Positions 1-9,655 of a stretch of DNA of 25,000 bases are shown here, one piece after another. Below the pieces are notes generated by a model, which saw only the letters and a list, made by a program, of their open reading frames with translations, made no database searches and was not told where the DNA came from. Numbering within the stretch: the stretch's first letter is position 1; each line of letters opens with the position of its first letter. The stretch lies in the NCBI GenBank assembly GCA_013368445.1, contig JAACJO010000082.1, positions 1 to 25,000 on the forward strand, in the 5' to 3' direction. Source of the stretch: Leucocoprinus leucothites. Taxonomy: Eukaryota > Basidiomycota > Agaricomycetes > Agaricales > Agaricaceae. Both the position numbers and the translations under genes were made by a program.

Positions 1-197
1 CTTATGCATCCACCAGCCAACAACATAGCCAAACCCCAGTTGAACCCATATTAGAACCTGCCTTGTCCCAAGAGGCAGAACACCTAATGAAATATCTGTA
101 TACCTACTAACACAATGGAGGTGTCATCTGGTTCCAACCAGCAGGATTCAACACCATGAAAGATGATGATAAATCCAATCTGATCCCAGACTTGTAG
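1..197 (+). pseudogene. Possible 3' tail of an upstream gypsy-type downstream ORF
   Basis: A reading frame runs to a TAG at 195-197 and contains the stretch GVIWFQPAGFNTMKDDD, with one in-frame TAA near 107. It sits immediately before LTR-like sequence, where the last ORF of a chromovirus would end. I cannot name a domain. The assignment rests on position and on its protein-like composition. If correct, an upstream element (or the tail of a tandem copy) shares the LTR-like block that follows. It could equally be unrelated low-information sequence. Confidence 0.25.
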
Positions 198-560
198 TTG
201 TAGTTTCATAGTTTGATATTGTTTCATTAGTTAGTATTTAAGGACTTTGTATTTGGAAGATTAAATGCAAGTTTAATCTTTCCTTTGTTTCCTGGACTAC
301 TTGTGTTTACTCGCCCTGCCTTGAATTCACTTGTATCATTGTTGTTGTCTCGAACCTCTTGCTACCTTAGACTTACCTCAAGTCTTCTTGGCCTTCTCTT
401 ACTGAGCTTTGAGAATACTCAAGCTTATTAATTGAAGTAGGTTAAAGACCAGTTAGCGCTGTCTTATGTAACCCAATCATGTGTTGTGACATGTGACGTT
501 ACTAGGCACTCTGACTGTAAATCTTAACAATAAGATTAAACTTCCTACTGTGCCGATTCC
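198..560 (+). repeat. Putative LTR / 5' leader of the gypsy element
   Basis: This non-coding block lies just upstream of gag. It has a TATA-like TATTTAAG at about 235-242, followed by pyrimidine-rich sequence, as expected of an LTR promoter and leader. Its exact ends are not visible: I found no clear TG...CA termini, primer-binding site or second copy downstream of the element. The call therefore rests on position and general character only. Confidence 0.35.
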
Positions 561-599
561 AGTAGTATCCCACAACAAACCCATCATGTTTGGTTCTCA

Positions 600-1560
600 T
601 TGCCTAGTTGCTGTGCCATCCGACATCTCTTACAAGCTAGTATTGCTTCACGCTACACTCGAAGAAATCCTTGGGCTAGTATTGCTTCAGCTACACCGAG
701 AAGAACACTGAACCGATCTATAACCGGCAAGCCTCTGATTAGGAATCATGCCGAGAGTTATACATCACCCCTGGTGCATGCCAAAGAACGACCTGATTCC
801 TTGCATACAAACTATGAAGGCAGCCAATCAGAAGAGTCCGACCATGAGCATCCGACTAGTAGACTAACGTCATCCGAAGAACCCGAATCACCATCGTGGA
901 TCAGTGAGATCAACAATCAAACAGAAAACTACTCAGATTACGAATCTGACGAAAATCCAAATTCATCAACTCTATCGATTCTATTTTTAGAACTATTACC
1001 CCTGATACACAACAATATAATCGAATTAATACTCGAACGACACCCATCAATTGTTGTTCGTGAATGTCCGATAGCTCATCTTCCAACAATCGTAGAAGAG
1101 CCCCCACACCTCGCAGCATGCCTCTCCTAAACAATTCCGAAGTCATTTTCACCAGAAAGTGAACCCAACAACCAACAAATGAAAACCCTCAACGAATCCC
1201 GAGAAGTCTCAAAACACTCTCTTCTCACAACAACTCCCCAACCTTCCAACCCCTCCAACAAAACCATCTTTACTCCCAGCCATCCAAAGACAAAGAAGCA
1301 GACACTACGAAAGAAGAACACAAGCCAATCTCAAAACCTTGCTAGACTTGAAAACTTCCACCAAACAGAACCCCCTACATCCAATCAAACCAATGAAACC
1401 CAAGAAATGCCTTCACAAGGATCTTCCACGTTACCACCCATTCACAATCAGAATCCGAAACCTCTTACAGATCACAAAGAGAAGGATCACCAATGGAATC
1501 CAACGAACCTACAGAGGATCCGAAACCTTGGCAGCAAACACATTTGGATATAGGGCAAAC
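600..1560 (+). pseudogene. 5' gag region, acidic/low-complexity N-terminal part
   Basis: Overlapping frames (600-1130 and 1179-1553) encode a Ser/Glu/Asp/Asn-rich then Pro/Thr/Asn-rich sequence with no recognisable fold. It lies between the LTR-like block and the gag core. In basidiomycete chromoviruses the N-terminal Gag is commonly unstructured and poorly conserved, so this is probably the eroded start of gag, though an independent leader ORF cannot be excluded. The change of frame near 1130-1180 implies at least one frameshift or a non-coding leader. Confidence 0.35.
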
Positions 1561-2920
1561 AACCCAGAATACAATGTCTATCAACCAATGCAAAGTTCAA
1601 AGGGAAAGGACCGCCTGGAAATCCAGACGGAGGAGGAGGTGGAGGAGGAGGATTCTTTGGACAACCACAACAACACAACCCACAAAACAACTACAGAGGA
1701 ATTAAATATGACCTACCCAAAGAGTTCAATGGCACCGCTCAGGATTACCAAAGATGGAAAGAGCAACTTTCGCTCTACTTCTTGGCAAACCGTGATCAAC
1801 TCCCATCCGATCACGACATCATCATCTGTGCACTCTACAACATGGGAGAAGGAGCAAGTTTCTGGCAAGAGATTTCCTTACCCATCACATGCAAAACGGA
1901 GTACCTACCTTCGGTTCGCCAAAGCATTTTGGCAAGCCCTGGATCAATCGTTCTTACCCTTCAACGAAAGCAAAGCTTCCTCAGAAATGGCTCGCACTAA
2001 ACAATTGCAAAGACCCTGAAACCTATATCATGGAGTTCAGAATCCTGGCTAACCGAGCCGGAGTCAGAGAAACCCAACAACTCATTCATCAATTCCGAGA
2101 AGGTCTCGACCCAAGCATTGCAATCGAGCTATTTCAAAACATCCAGGAAACAACTTGGAGGAATGGTTCATGGCGGCACATGTGGCGGAAGAAACTGAAA
2201 GAATGGAGGCAGACTATTATCGAAGACACCCCCAGATATACTCCCGAAGAAAGATGGCAAAACCGAAAAGGGTAATCATTACCAGAGTCAAGGCTACATC
2301 CGCCCCAACCTAATAGAGACCTGAATGATGGACGTCGATGCTATGGAAGCATTACTTCAGAACTTCGCGATTTCTCAAGGCTACCAACAAAACGATGATT
2401 CATCGTCTGATGAAAGCGAAGACGACGATGAAGATCATCAAGAAAACGTTAAGCAGTCAATCTTACAAGGTTCGATACAATCCTTTCTTCCGTCAAAAGA
2501 AACCTCAGAAAAGGAACGTGTTTCGAATGTGAGCAAACAGGACACTTTGCTCGAGACTGTCCCAAGCGTAAAGCATGCCTTTCAAAAATCCCACAAAACT
2601 CCCAATCCAAGAATGCCAAACATAAGCGACCGTATGCCTAGGAAACCACGCGATAATGACAAGAAGAACCAGAGACGCTTCCAAAGCATGCAACTTAACG
2701 AAATCGTCCAAAGCATCCCCGACGATGAAGAAGTTGTAAACGTCTACAACGAGCATGCAGATCAACCCGGATTTGTCCATCGAGAAATCCAGGATTTTGT
2801 CTCAGAATTAGCATCCACATCTAATTCGTCAAAACCCTCTACCGGACAGTGCACACTCCTCTCCTCATCAACCCCAGATTCAAAGACCTATTTATTTCTC
2901 GAATGGACTACAGAATGATA
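1561..2920 (+). pseudogene. gag: Gag (capsid-like core and CCHC nucleocapsid knuckle), degenerate
   Basis: A Gly-rich linker at about 1600-1660 (a run of eight Gly codons) leads into a Gag-core-like segment with YDLPKEFNGTAQDYQRWKEQ (1700-1765). The segment continues across frameshifts to about 2300 with LANRAGVRETQQLIHQFREG (about 2044-2105), typical of retrotransposon Gag capsid regions. A perfect CX2CX4HX4C zinc knuckle, CFECEQTGHFARDC, lies at 2519-2560 and is followed by basic residues, as in nucleocapsid. An acidic Ser/Asp/Glu stretch (2395-2450) precedes it. Gag would package element RNA into cytoplasmic particles. At least three frames are needed to follow it, so no full protein can be made. 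The knuckle itself is intact. Confidence 0.8.
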
Positions 2921-2949
2921 GTTACCCAGACCAAAGACCCCGACAGGAC

Positions 2950-3175
2950 TCTCTTATTTAAATGAAGTTTCCCTTACCCCATGCAATCCAACACTCTTTA
3001 TCTTCCCCTCAAAGTGCACCTACCGAGAGAACCGTGGATACCTTAGCACTCCTTGATTCAGGAGCAGGAACCGATCTTATTGACCAAGATCTCAAAATGA
3101 ATGGAAACTTCCGAGAAGAAAACTTCCAAAACCACTCGCCATCAGGAATGGAGACGGATCAGTTGTAGAAAACAC
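2950..3175 (+). pseudogene. Retropepsin-like aspartic protease fragment
   Basis: The frame 2962-3168 contains LLDSGAGTDLID, with the catalytic Asp-Ser-Gly triplet at 3055-3063. This is the retropepsin active-site signature of Ty3/gypsy Pol, preceded by a short Thr/Leu beta-strand-like segment as expected. The domain would cleave the Gag-Pol polyprotein. The frame closes at 3168 after about 35 residues past the active site, and the remaining flap region is scattered over other frames. The fragment lies between the Gag knuckle and the RT, in correct order. Confidence 0.75.
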
Positions 3176-4330
3176 ATCCATCACCGATTACGTAGTAATC
3201 AAACTACCGTTTATGGAAAAAATCAAAACCAATGATCATTGTCGCAAACCTAGGATGACCACGAATAATCTATGGAATCCCATGGTTTTCAAAACACAAC
3301 CCTGTAGATTGGACCAAGAAACCCTTTCTTGGCGATCTACCTTGAAAACCAAGAATTCACTACTTATTAGATTCAGCATTTCCCAACACAATCGGACTGG
3401 ATGAATTCAACCTGTCAGACAAAGACTTCATCGAATTCAATGCCAAAACATCACACTCTCAGACATTCGCCCAACAACAGGAGAAAAGAAAGAAACCGAT
3501 CCCAAAAAATGTACCCAATTATCTTCACGAATTCCTCGACCTCTTCAGTGAAAAGAAAAGCGAACGATTCCCACCATCTCGAACCTATGACCACAAAATC
3601 GAGATGAAACCATCTTTTCAACCCAAAGCTTTTCCCTCATACAAATGTATGGAGAACCCTTGAACTCGACAAATTCTTAGAAGAAAATCTATGAAAGGGA
3701 TACATTCGACCATCGAAGTCACCAATGGCTTCTCCTTTCTTCTTTGTATCCAAGAAAAATGGATCTTTGAGACCATGTCAAGACTATCGATACCTCAATG
3801 AACACACCATCAAAAATGCCTATCCAATCCCTAGTATCCAATCAATACTCGATCGACTTCAAGGATCGAAATATTTCACAGCACTCGACGTATGACTTGG
3901 ATAACAACATTCGCATTTTCGATGGAGATCAATGGAAAGGAGCTTTCGTACACATAAAGGGTTATTGAACCCACTGTTATGTTTTTGGAATGTGCAATAG
4001 CCCAGCAACATTCCAAAACATGATGGACACCATCCTCGCTCCTCTCATTCATCAAAAGTTATCGTATACATGGACGATGTGTTGATTCACATGCAAAAAC
4101 AAAACAGGAACTAAGAAATCACCCGCCAAGTTTCGAATTTCCGAAAACATGATCTCTATCTCAAAGCAGAGAAATGTGATTTCGAAAAAGAAAAATTGGC
4201 ATACCTAGGATTCATAATTTCACCGACAAAGTACGCATGGACCCAATAAAACTCAAAGGAATAGCGGATTGGCCAATACCCAAAACCACATGATATTCGC
4301 AAATTCATTGGTTTTTGCAACTTCTATTGA
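3176..4330 (+). pseudogene. pol: Ty3/gypsy reverse transcriptase domain, degenerate
   Basis: RT block motifs can be followed across several frames: [17 protein letters not shown] then [13 protein letters not shown] at about 3697-3800, then FFGMCNSPATFQ-like sequence near 3980-4020. The polymerase YMDD box is intact at 4067-4078. A stop falls just before GYIRPS (TGA, about 3692) and another after the LDV of the first catalytic-Asp motif (TGA, about 3895). Both could derive from CGA arginine codons by C-to-T. Single-nucleotide shifts occur near 3960-3990 in T runs and again around 4050. The enzyme would copy element RNA into cDNA inside particles. This copy cannot encode it. Confidence 0.92.
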
Positions 4331-4880
4331 AAATTTATACGAAATTATGCCCATTATGCAGCCCCTCTCAACGCTCTCCTTCGCAAAAACCAACCATTTC
4401 AATGGAATCCAGAAGCTCAAACATTGTTCAACATTCTCAAAAAGAAATTCCTACAAGAACCCATCCTCATAACCCTGACCCAACCAAACTCTTTGAAATA
4501 CAAACTGATGCTTCAAACCATGCATCAGGCGCAGTTTTACTTCAAAAGGATTCAAATGGTATCATGCACCCATGTTTCTTCCACTCAAAAGGATTTTCCC
4601 CCACCAAAAAATGCTACCACACATCTGAACAAGAATTCCTAGCAATCATCTGCACATTGCAAGAATGGCAACACTACATCAATGGATCACCACATGAAAA
4701 CCATTGTATGGACAGATCATGACAATATTATTCATTGGGCTAAACCATCAAAGTTATCCTGATGGACAATTTGATGGTCTGCCCTCATTAGTGCCCATAA
4801 AGTCAAGATCTGCCACATTGCCAGCATTAAAAATGTCACAGCTGATGCACTCTCACACTGACCTGACCATGTTACTGAAG
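4331..4880 (+). pseudogene. pol: Ty3/gypsy RNase H domain, one frameshift
   Basis: The frame 4315-4722 carries FEIQTDASNHASGAVL, with the first catalytic Asp at 4507-4509, then HTSEQEFLAII with the expected Glu near 4628. The third motif, VWTDHDN, is found in another frame (Asp codon 4715-4717), so a single-base indel lies near 4690-4705. The tail with ADALSH at about 4845-4860 is the usual connector to integrase in this family. RNase H removes the RNA strand during reverse transcription. Motif residues survive although the frame does not. CpG density falls sharply at the start of this domain. Confidence 0.88.
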
Positions 4881-5960
4881 AAGAAGAAAAACCACAAGCA
4901 GCCATCTCTGCCTATATGTTTGATACATTATCCTTCCCAGCAATGGACATTGATATTCTCAATCCAGAAATTGAAGAATCACTCCCAACGAAACCCAATA
5001 GCTCACCTCACATCGACGAAAAAGGACGTTTCACACTCCCCACCAACAACTCATTCAAGAAACATTTACTCCAACAAGTACATGACACCCCAGCAGCAGG
5101 ACACTCTGGTACAACCGAAACCATATGTAAACTAGAAGAATACATCACATGGCCTGGAATGAGAGCTTTTGTCAAGAACTATGTAAAAGGATACCCCATC
5201 TGTCAACAACACAAGATCAACAGACGACCTTTCAAACTCCCACTCCAACCCATTAAAGGACCATGCTCTCTTCAACTATTCGCACAAATAGCTATGGATC
5301 TCATCACCGATCTCCCAGAAGTTGATGGATTCAATTCTATTTTGTCCATAGTGGACCATGGACTCACAAAAGGGATAATTATAGTACCAACACAAAAAAG
5401 AAGCCACTGCAGATCACATCTCTGATCTGTTAATCAAAAACATCTTCTCATGTTTTGGAACCCCAGACAAAATTATCTCTGATCAAGACCCTAGATTCGT
5501 TGCTAAATCTGTCCAAGCTCTGTTCAAGAAGCTAGGAATAGAACACACACAATCTACTGCATACTACCCTCAATCCAATGGTACCACAGAATGCTTCAAC
5601 CAAGAAATTGAAATGTACCTCTCTGCTTACTGCTCCAAGAACACACTTGACTGGCCAAAGAAACTACCCCTTGTTGAATTCGCACACAACTCCAGAACCC
5701 ATTCAAATTGATCACAAACACCCTTTGAACTGATGTATGGCCACCCCCTCAAAGCTTTCCCAACTGATCAAGAACCAACGAACAACCCAGCAACTAAAGA
5801 CCAAATTGACTGGATAAAGAATATCTGCATAGCCACACAAGATTCGCATGAGAAAGCAAGGCAAACTATGACTGAATGCATCAAAGGCCCACTTCCAAAA
5901 CTAGAAGTAGGACAGAAAGTTTGGCTGGATTCACGCAATCTCCCTATTTGAGCACCATCA
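4881..5960 (+). pseudogene. int: Retroviral-type DDE integrase, degenerate
   Basis: An N-terminal HHCC-like zinc domain is visible: HDTPAAGHSG near 5080, TWPGM near 5150, then YVKGYPICQQHK. The first cysteine of the usual CxxC is a tyrosine (TAC, 5192-5194). The catalytic triad codons are present: Asp 5297-5299 (MDLITDLP), Asp 5481-5483 (IISDQDPRF) and Glu 5589-5591 (NGTTECFNQE). A frameshift in the A6 run at about 5393-5398 separates the first two. In-frame TGA stops lie at 5710-5712 and 5949-5951. The enzyme would insert cDNA into host chromatin. Zinc-site loss plus the stops make the copy inactive. Confidence 0.93.
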
Positions 5961-6332
5961 AGAAAACTATCAGCAAAACACATAGGACCCTTCGAAATCA
6001 CAAAGAAGCTTGGACCTGTGAACTACAAACTAAAATTACCCAAATTATGGAAAGTTCATCCCTGCTTCCACATAGGACTCCTATGGCCAGTAACTGAGAA
6101 CAACGAATATGGAAATCATTTTGAGAACCCACCACCTGATCTTGTAGAAGGAGAAGAAGAATGGGAAGTTGAAGATGTTGTTCACCATCGCAAAACATGC
6201 TGTGGAAAGATTGAATATCTGATTCATTGGAAACGATACCCCAATTCGGAATGGACATGGCAGCCTGCAGACACCCTAAAGAATGTACAGGAAATGTTAG
6301 ACATTTATAAACAGTATCATAAACTTTGTTGA
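5961..6332 (+). pseudogene. int: Integrase C-terminal part with chromodomain
   Basis: The frame 6018-6332 reads VHPCFHIGLLWPVTEN, the GPY/F-type tail of chromovirus integrase. A chromodomain follows at about 6159-6329: EWEVEDVV at its start, then IEYLIHWKRYP, then EWTWQPADTL. These are the aromatic cage and helix positions expected of HP1-like chromodomains. In chromoviruses this module steers integration towards heterochromatin marked by H3K9 methylation. The sequence terminates in TGA at 6330-6332. This segment is the best preserved part of pol. Confidence 0.92.
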
Positions 6333-6344
6333 AAAACCAGAATC

Positions 6345-7734
6345 ATGCACCATCTCATTCCAAACACCACCCCAAACCCTTATACCTACCAACCCAATAC
6401 ACCCCTAGTACCTCTCTGCAAATCAGACATTATATCTAACTCCAGTCATTTATCTCCATGCCCTCCAACATATACCTCACCTGGAACAGGAATGAGCTAT
6501 GTCATTGCCCCTCCAGTCACGACCATCGCACAGTCCTCTTCCTCAATTTTGGAAGATTCTCTACCAGAAGAGATCTACACTGACCCTATTAGAGCCATTC
6601 AAACCTTCCAACTCTATGATGCTCCCTTCACTGAAGCTAGGGCCACTCTCTGCAAAGATTAACTTGACACTGTTCAGTTCGACCTATTCAGGGAGGACTG
6701 GACTACTCTCTTATTTCTTAAACACATGTTGCTCCACCACTCACATTCCTTCAAGTGTCACGTTGATTCACTTCGCCGAACTGTCGAATCGCCTGTCATT
6801 AGGAAAATTGTGTCAGTGGCTAAACAAGCCCTTCACACTTTCCCAAAGGCTCCAGATCCAAGCAAGCCTAGTGAGACTTGACAAGGATCTGAACTCCCTA
6901 CTCTCCAGTACCTGGATGGACCCGATGATGGAACCAATGGAATTCCCCCTGAACTTCCTGATGTGGCTCGACCTGACACCCCTCAGGGAACAAAACAGAC
7001 TGGAATGAATGATCATAGACTATGATTGCCACAAACAGAATCTGACCTGGTTCCCACCCCCAAAAGTACTACACTGAGAAACTACTGCACAATCTGTAGG
7101 GTCAATAGTCATTTCGTGGACCAATGTGAATGCTACACTTGCCACTACTACCAACACTCTGCCCCTGGACATCTCAGAAGATATTGCTTCCTCAACAAAC
7201 ACTGAGCATGTACCACCCGAGAATTCACACAGGTCTTACAATGACAAGCCATCGCAAAGTTCCCATAACTACACCTCTTTCCCCTCACCTCATTCATCAG
7301 TGGAGTCTCTGACCAAGAACGATAATGGCTCAAACCTATCTTTACCCACAAACATCCATCACAAGTATTTAGACCTGGAGACCTCCCCCTACCTTCTTCC
7401 TGAACCACTTCAGCTCAAGAAGTCCACCTGATCCAACCCATTCAATGCCAATGACAAAGGCAAAACGAAGTCTTCCTCCACGTGGGACTTGACTCAACAG
7501 ATGCAAGTAGAACACAAGTTCTACCGCTGCATTCTCCAGCTCGCCCAACTCCTGACACCAGATATATGCATTACCAAATGCCTCACCATTGACCTCATAC
7601 CCAATGCTACCTCAGACCTTGATGAATCTCAGATGGAGGTTATGATCATAGGGACACTTATGGAGAAGAGTACGATGACCCCTATGACGATGTCACAATT
7701 GCCAACATCACAGGAGAGCCCTATGGAGATTACT
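6345..7734 (+). pseudogene. ORF downstream of pol with two zinc knuckles
   Basis: Several frames can be chained on the plus strand: 6345-6662, then 6499-7008, then a frame through 7205, then a frame ending at 7732-7734. The diagnostic part is a canonical CX2CX4HX4C knuckle, CTICRVNSHFVDQC, at 7086-7127. It is followed directly by a second, spaced CX2CX9HX4C, CYTCHYYQHSAPGHLRRYC, at 7131-7187. The last frame ends in an acidic Tyr/Asp/Glu tract and the sequence ITGEPYGDY before its TGA. Position right after the chromodomain suggests an accessory Gag-like ORF of the same element. An unrelated retroelement fragment is the alternative. It is heavily interrupted. Confidence 0.5.
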
Positions 7735-7958
7735 GAGTCCAATTTGGATAAGGATATTGATGAGAACATCAAGTCCTACAAAAGGGATAGTGTTATAAAT
7801 GTTGATTTGATTGACATCCACTATGACTTAATCATCTTAGATGTTGACACAGCCACATGTTCCAAAGCCGTGGTTTTAGATTGGAAAGAATACATTGGTA
7901 AATTTGATGTAGAGGAGGAATGATTTGATGTTGATTGGGATGAGTATAATTGGACCTG
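7735..7958 (+). other. Unassigned stretch between gypsy ORF and LINE fragment
   Basis: An open frame (within 7489-7923) encodes an Asp/Ile-rich peptide with no motif I recognise. It does not match the part of ORF1 that precedes the homologous region in the 17.5-kb copy, so the LINE homology has a breakpoint at about 7958. The stretch may hold the remains of the gypsy 3' end, but I see no LTR. Confidence 0.4.
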
Positions 7959-8475
7959 CCCTCTAGTCATGACCCCAAAGGCCATACTTCACATCAACAT
8001 CAAGGCCTTTACTACTACAAACCAATGTGCTGCTGATATCAAGGCCAAGGACTTGAATGACTGCTTCAAGATAATGTGGCCAGATAAGGTGACTGGGACT
8101 TAGTTCTGGTATAAGGGGAGAGGACACTATATTGCCTTCATTCATTTTTCCAAGTCCACTGGCCTTGTCTCTAGCTCCACTATAGGCCAAACCTCCCTCT
8201 ACTTCAAAAGAACTAATAGATATGTAGTCTGCCATAGTCAAATCTATCAGACAGTGGACTGCCCTACTAAGGCTGCATATCTGACTGTCCAATAGAGGAC
8301 ATACTTAGGTGATGAATGTCCCAACTAGGCCAGATCTGGAGTATTAGAGGTGTATATATAATAGCCATAAATAATGTATACTTCCACTAAGAAATACTAC
8401 AACTTATCTCAACCTTGAAAATGTGCTCTCCAAGTCAAAAGATAGAAAGACTAACTAAGGGACTCAACAACACTA
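7959..8475 (+). pseudogene. LINE ORF1 C-terminal fragment, inverted copy of the 17.3-17.9 kb region
   Basis: Translation gives MTPKAILHINIKAFTT and further segments nearly matching the minus-strand ORF1 at 17457-17860, and the homology continues about 100 nt past its stop codon. In-frame stops occur at TAG 8101-8103 and later. The zinc knuckle at 8221-8262 has lost two ligands: Cys1 is Tyr (TAT 8221-8223) and His is Tyr (TAT 8245-8247). Only the 3' part of ORF1 is present, with a sharp 5' edge at about 7958. This is typical of a truncated LINE-derived insertion or of a rearranged segment. Confidence 0.88.
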
Positions 8476-9317
8476 CAGACAAGCTGAAAGGTCTAGTGAT
8501 TTATGGACTAAGTAACTTGGTGATCTGAGGACTACTTAGAAAACTGAATAGGACAAACCTAAGTGCAATACTTGTATATATTTAACTGTAAACACTATGC
8601 AAATGACTGATAAATCCAGGAATCCAGTGTTCAAAAATTGTATGAGATTGAAAAAAAATGACATCCTATCATCTGAATCTGTACACTCAGACAATGATCT
8701 TAAGTACAATGAGGACAGAAAAGGCCAGACTAGTAGATTTTGAGGGTATGTTAGGGCTGAGTCTTCTATATAGTAGCTATAGTGCTTACCTTTTAATTAC
8801 ACTCTCTTTCAGGCTGCCTAAGATCATAATTCTAACTAACAGTGACATTTTAGATACTGCTATAAATGGTGAGTAGGCAAATAAAAGGCCTTTCATAGGA
8901 GAGAAGCTGGAAACCAACAAAAAAAGGATATAGTACTGCTAGGGTTAGGGTTAAAAGTAATATACAATTTTTTAGAAAAAACAATCTTTCATGTATTGAC
9001 ATAGGAATGTACAGATTGCATTTAAAGGCTAACAGATGCCAATGGGCCACTTACTAGCTACAGTACCTTGGAATTTAACACTTGATGTTAGAGCTATAAA
9101 ACCTCAGTTATTAGTATTGAATATATTGGTGAACTGTATTCATGCTAATATAACTTCATTCTAAGATTATTGGTATATACATTCATAACCACTTCAAAAA
9201 TTTATTAATATATATAATCCAGTAATTCTAGAGGTTTTATTTGCATATCTTGAGTTCCTTGTATACTACCACTTTGACACTACACTTGACTGTGTTCTCA
9301 AAGATAATGAGCCTTTC
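8476..9317. other. AT-rich intergenic sequence, no gene seen
   Basis: Only short spurious frames occur on either strand. There is a telomere-like TAGGGTTAGGGTTA at 8940-8953, an A8 run near 8650 and TA-rich sequence near 9200. No motif, RNA gene or repeat relationship to the rest of the window was found. Confidence 0.6.
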
Positions 9318-9655
9318 CATGTCTTCCCAGAATCTGTCTTCCTTGTCTGATACTGAGATAGTTGTTTAGGGTTTCACACTGGTGGTTGGGGTGGGTTTGG
9401 GGGGTGTTGCTGCTTTACACTTTGTTGGAGAATGATGGGAGGAGGAGTGGAGGTAGCTGCAGAGCATTTTCTATTTGAGTTGAGGTAAGCAGGGTCATCA
9501 GGAAGAGTTGGGGATAGGTGGTTGTCATTGGCTGCCTTTTTGTCTTTTTTGCTCTTTCTTTTCCTCAATGGCTTCCTAGTCATTAAGGCAGTTAGAGCTG
9601 AGGATGGAGTGTGGAACTTAGTGGATGGGGTGTGGGTGGAAGTTGGGGAAGACAT
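9318..9655 (-). pseudogene. LINE ORF1 N-terminal fragment
   Basis: The minus-strand frame starting at 9655 has a Ser/Thr/Pro-rich N-terminus followed by the basic cluster RKPLRKRKSKKDKK, then a Pro-rich segment. The DNA from 9318 to about 9515 is a direct repeat of 13708-13913, the N-terminal part of the ORF1 copy there, with many differences. The start resembles in style the ORF1 at 18631 (Ser/Thr-rich, then a Lys-rich patch), which supports 9655 as the genuine initiation codon. Downstream of 9318 the homology stops, so no RNA-binding or knuckle region remains. Role by analogy: RNA-binding ORF1 protein of a LINE. Confidence 0.6.

Larger units (their letters stand above)
198..7734 (+). mobile_element. 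Degenerate Ty3/gypsy chromovirus LTR retrotransposon
   Basis: The domains occur in the canonical Ty3/gypsy order on one strand: gag with zinc knuckle, aspartic protease, reverse transcriptase, RNase H, integrase, chromodomain. A further ORF with zinc knuckles follows the chromodomain. All frames are interrupted by stops and 1-2 nt frameshifts, several in A or T runs, so the copy is dead. No 3' LTR is recognisable before LINE-derived sequence begins at 7959. CpG dinucleotides are common up to about 4.44 kb and scarce after it. Confidence 0.92.

Noticed and set aside
1487..1690. Minus-strand poly-proline ORF
   Set aside because: Complement of the Gly-rich linker of Gag on the plus strand.
8940..8953. 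TAGGGTTAGGGTTA, telomere-like
   Set aside because: Only about two units, single occurrence; chance or a trivial interstitial motif. It does not show a telomere or a subtelomere.
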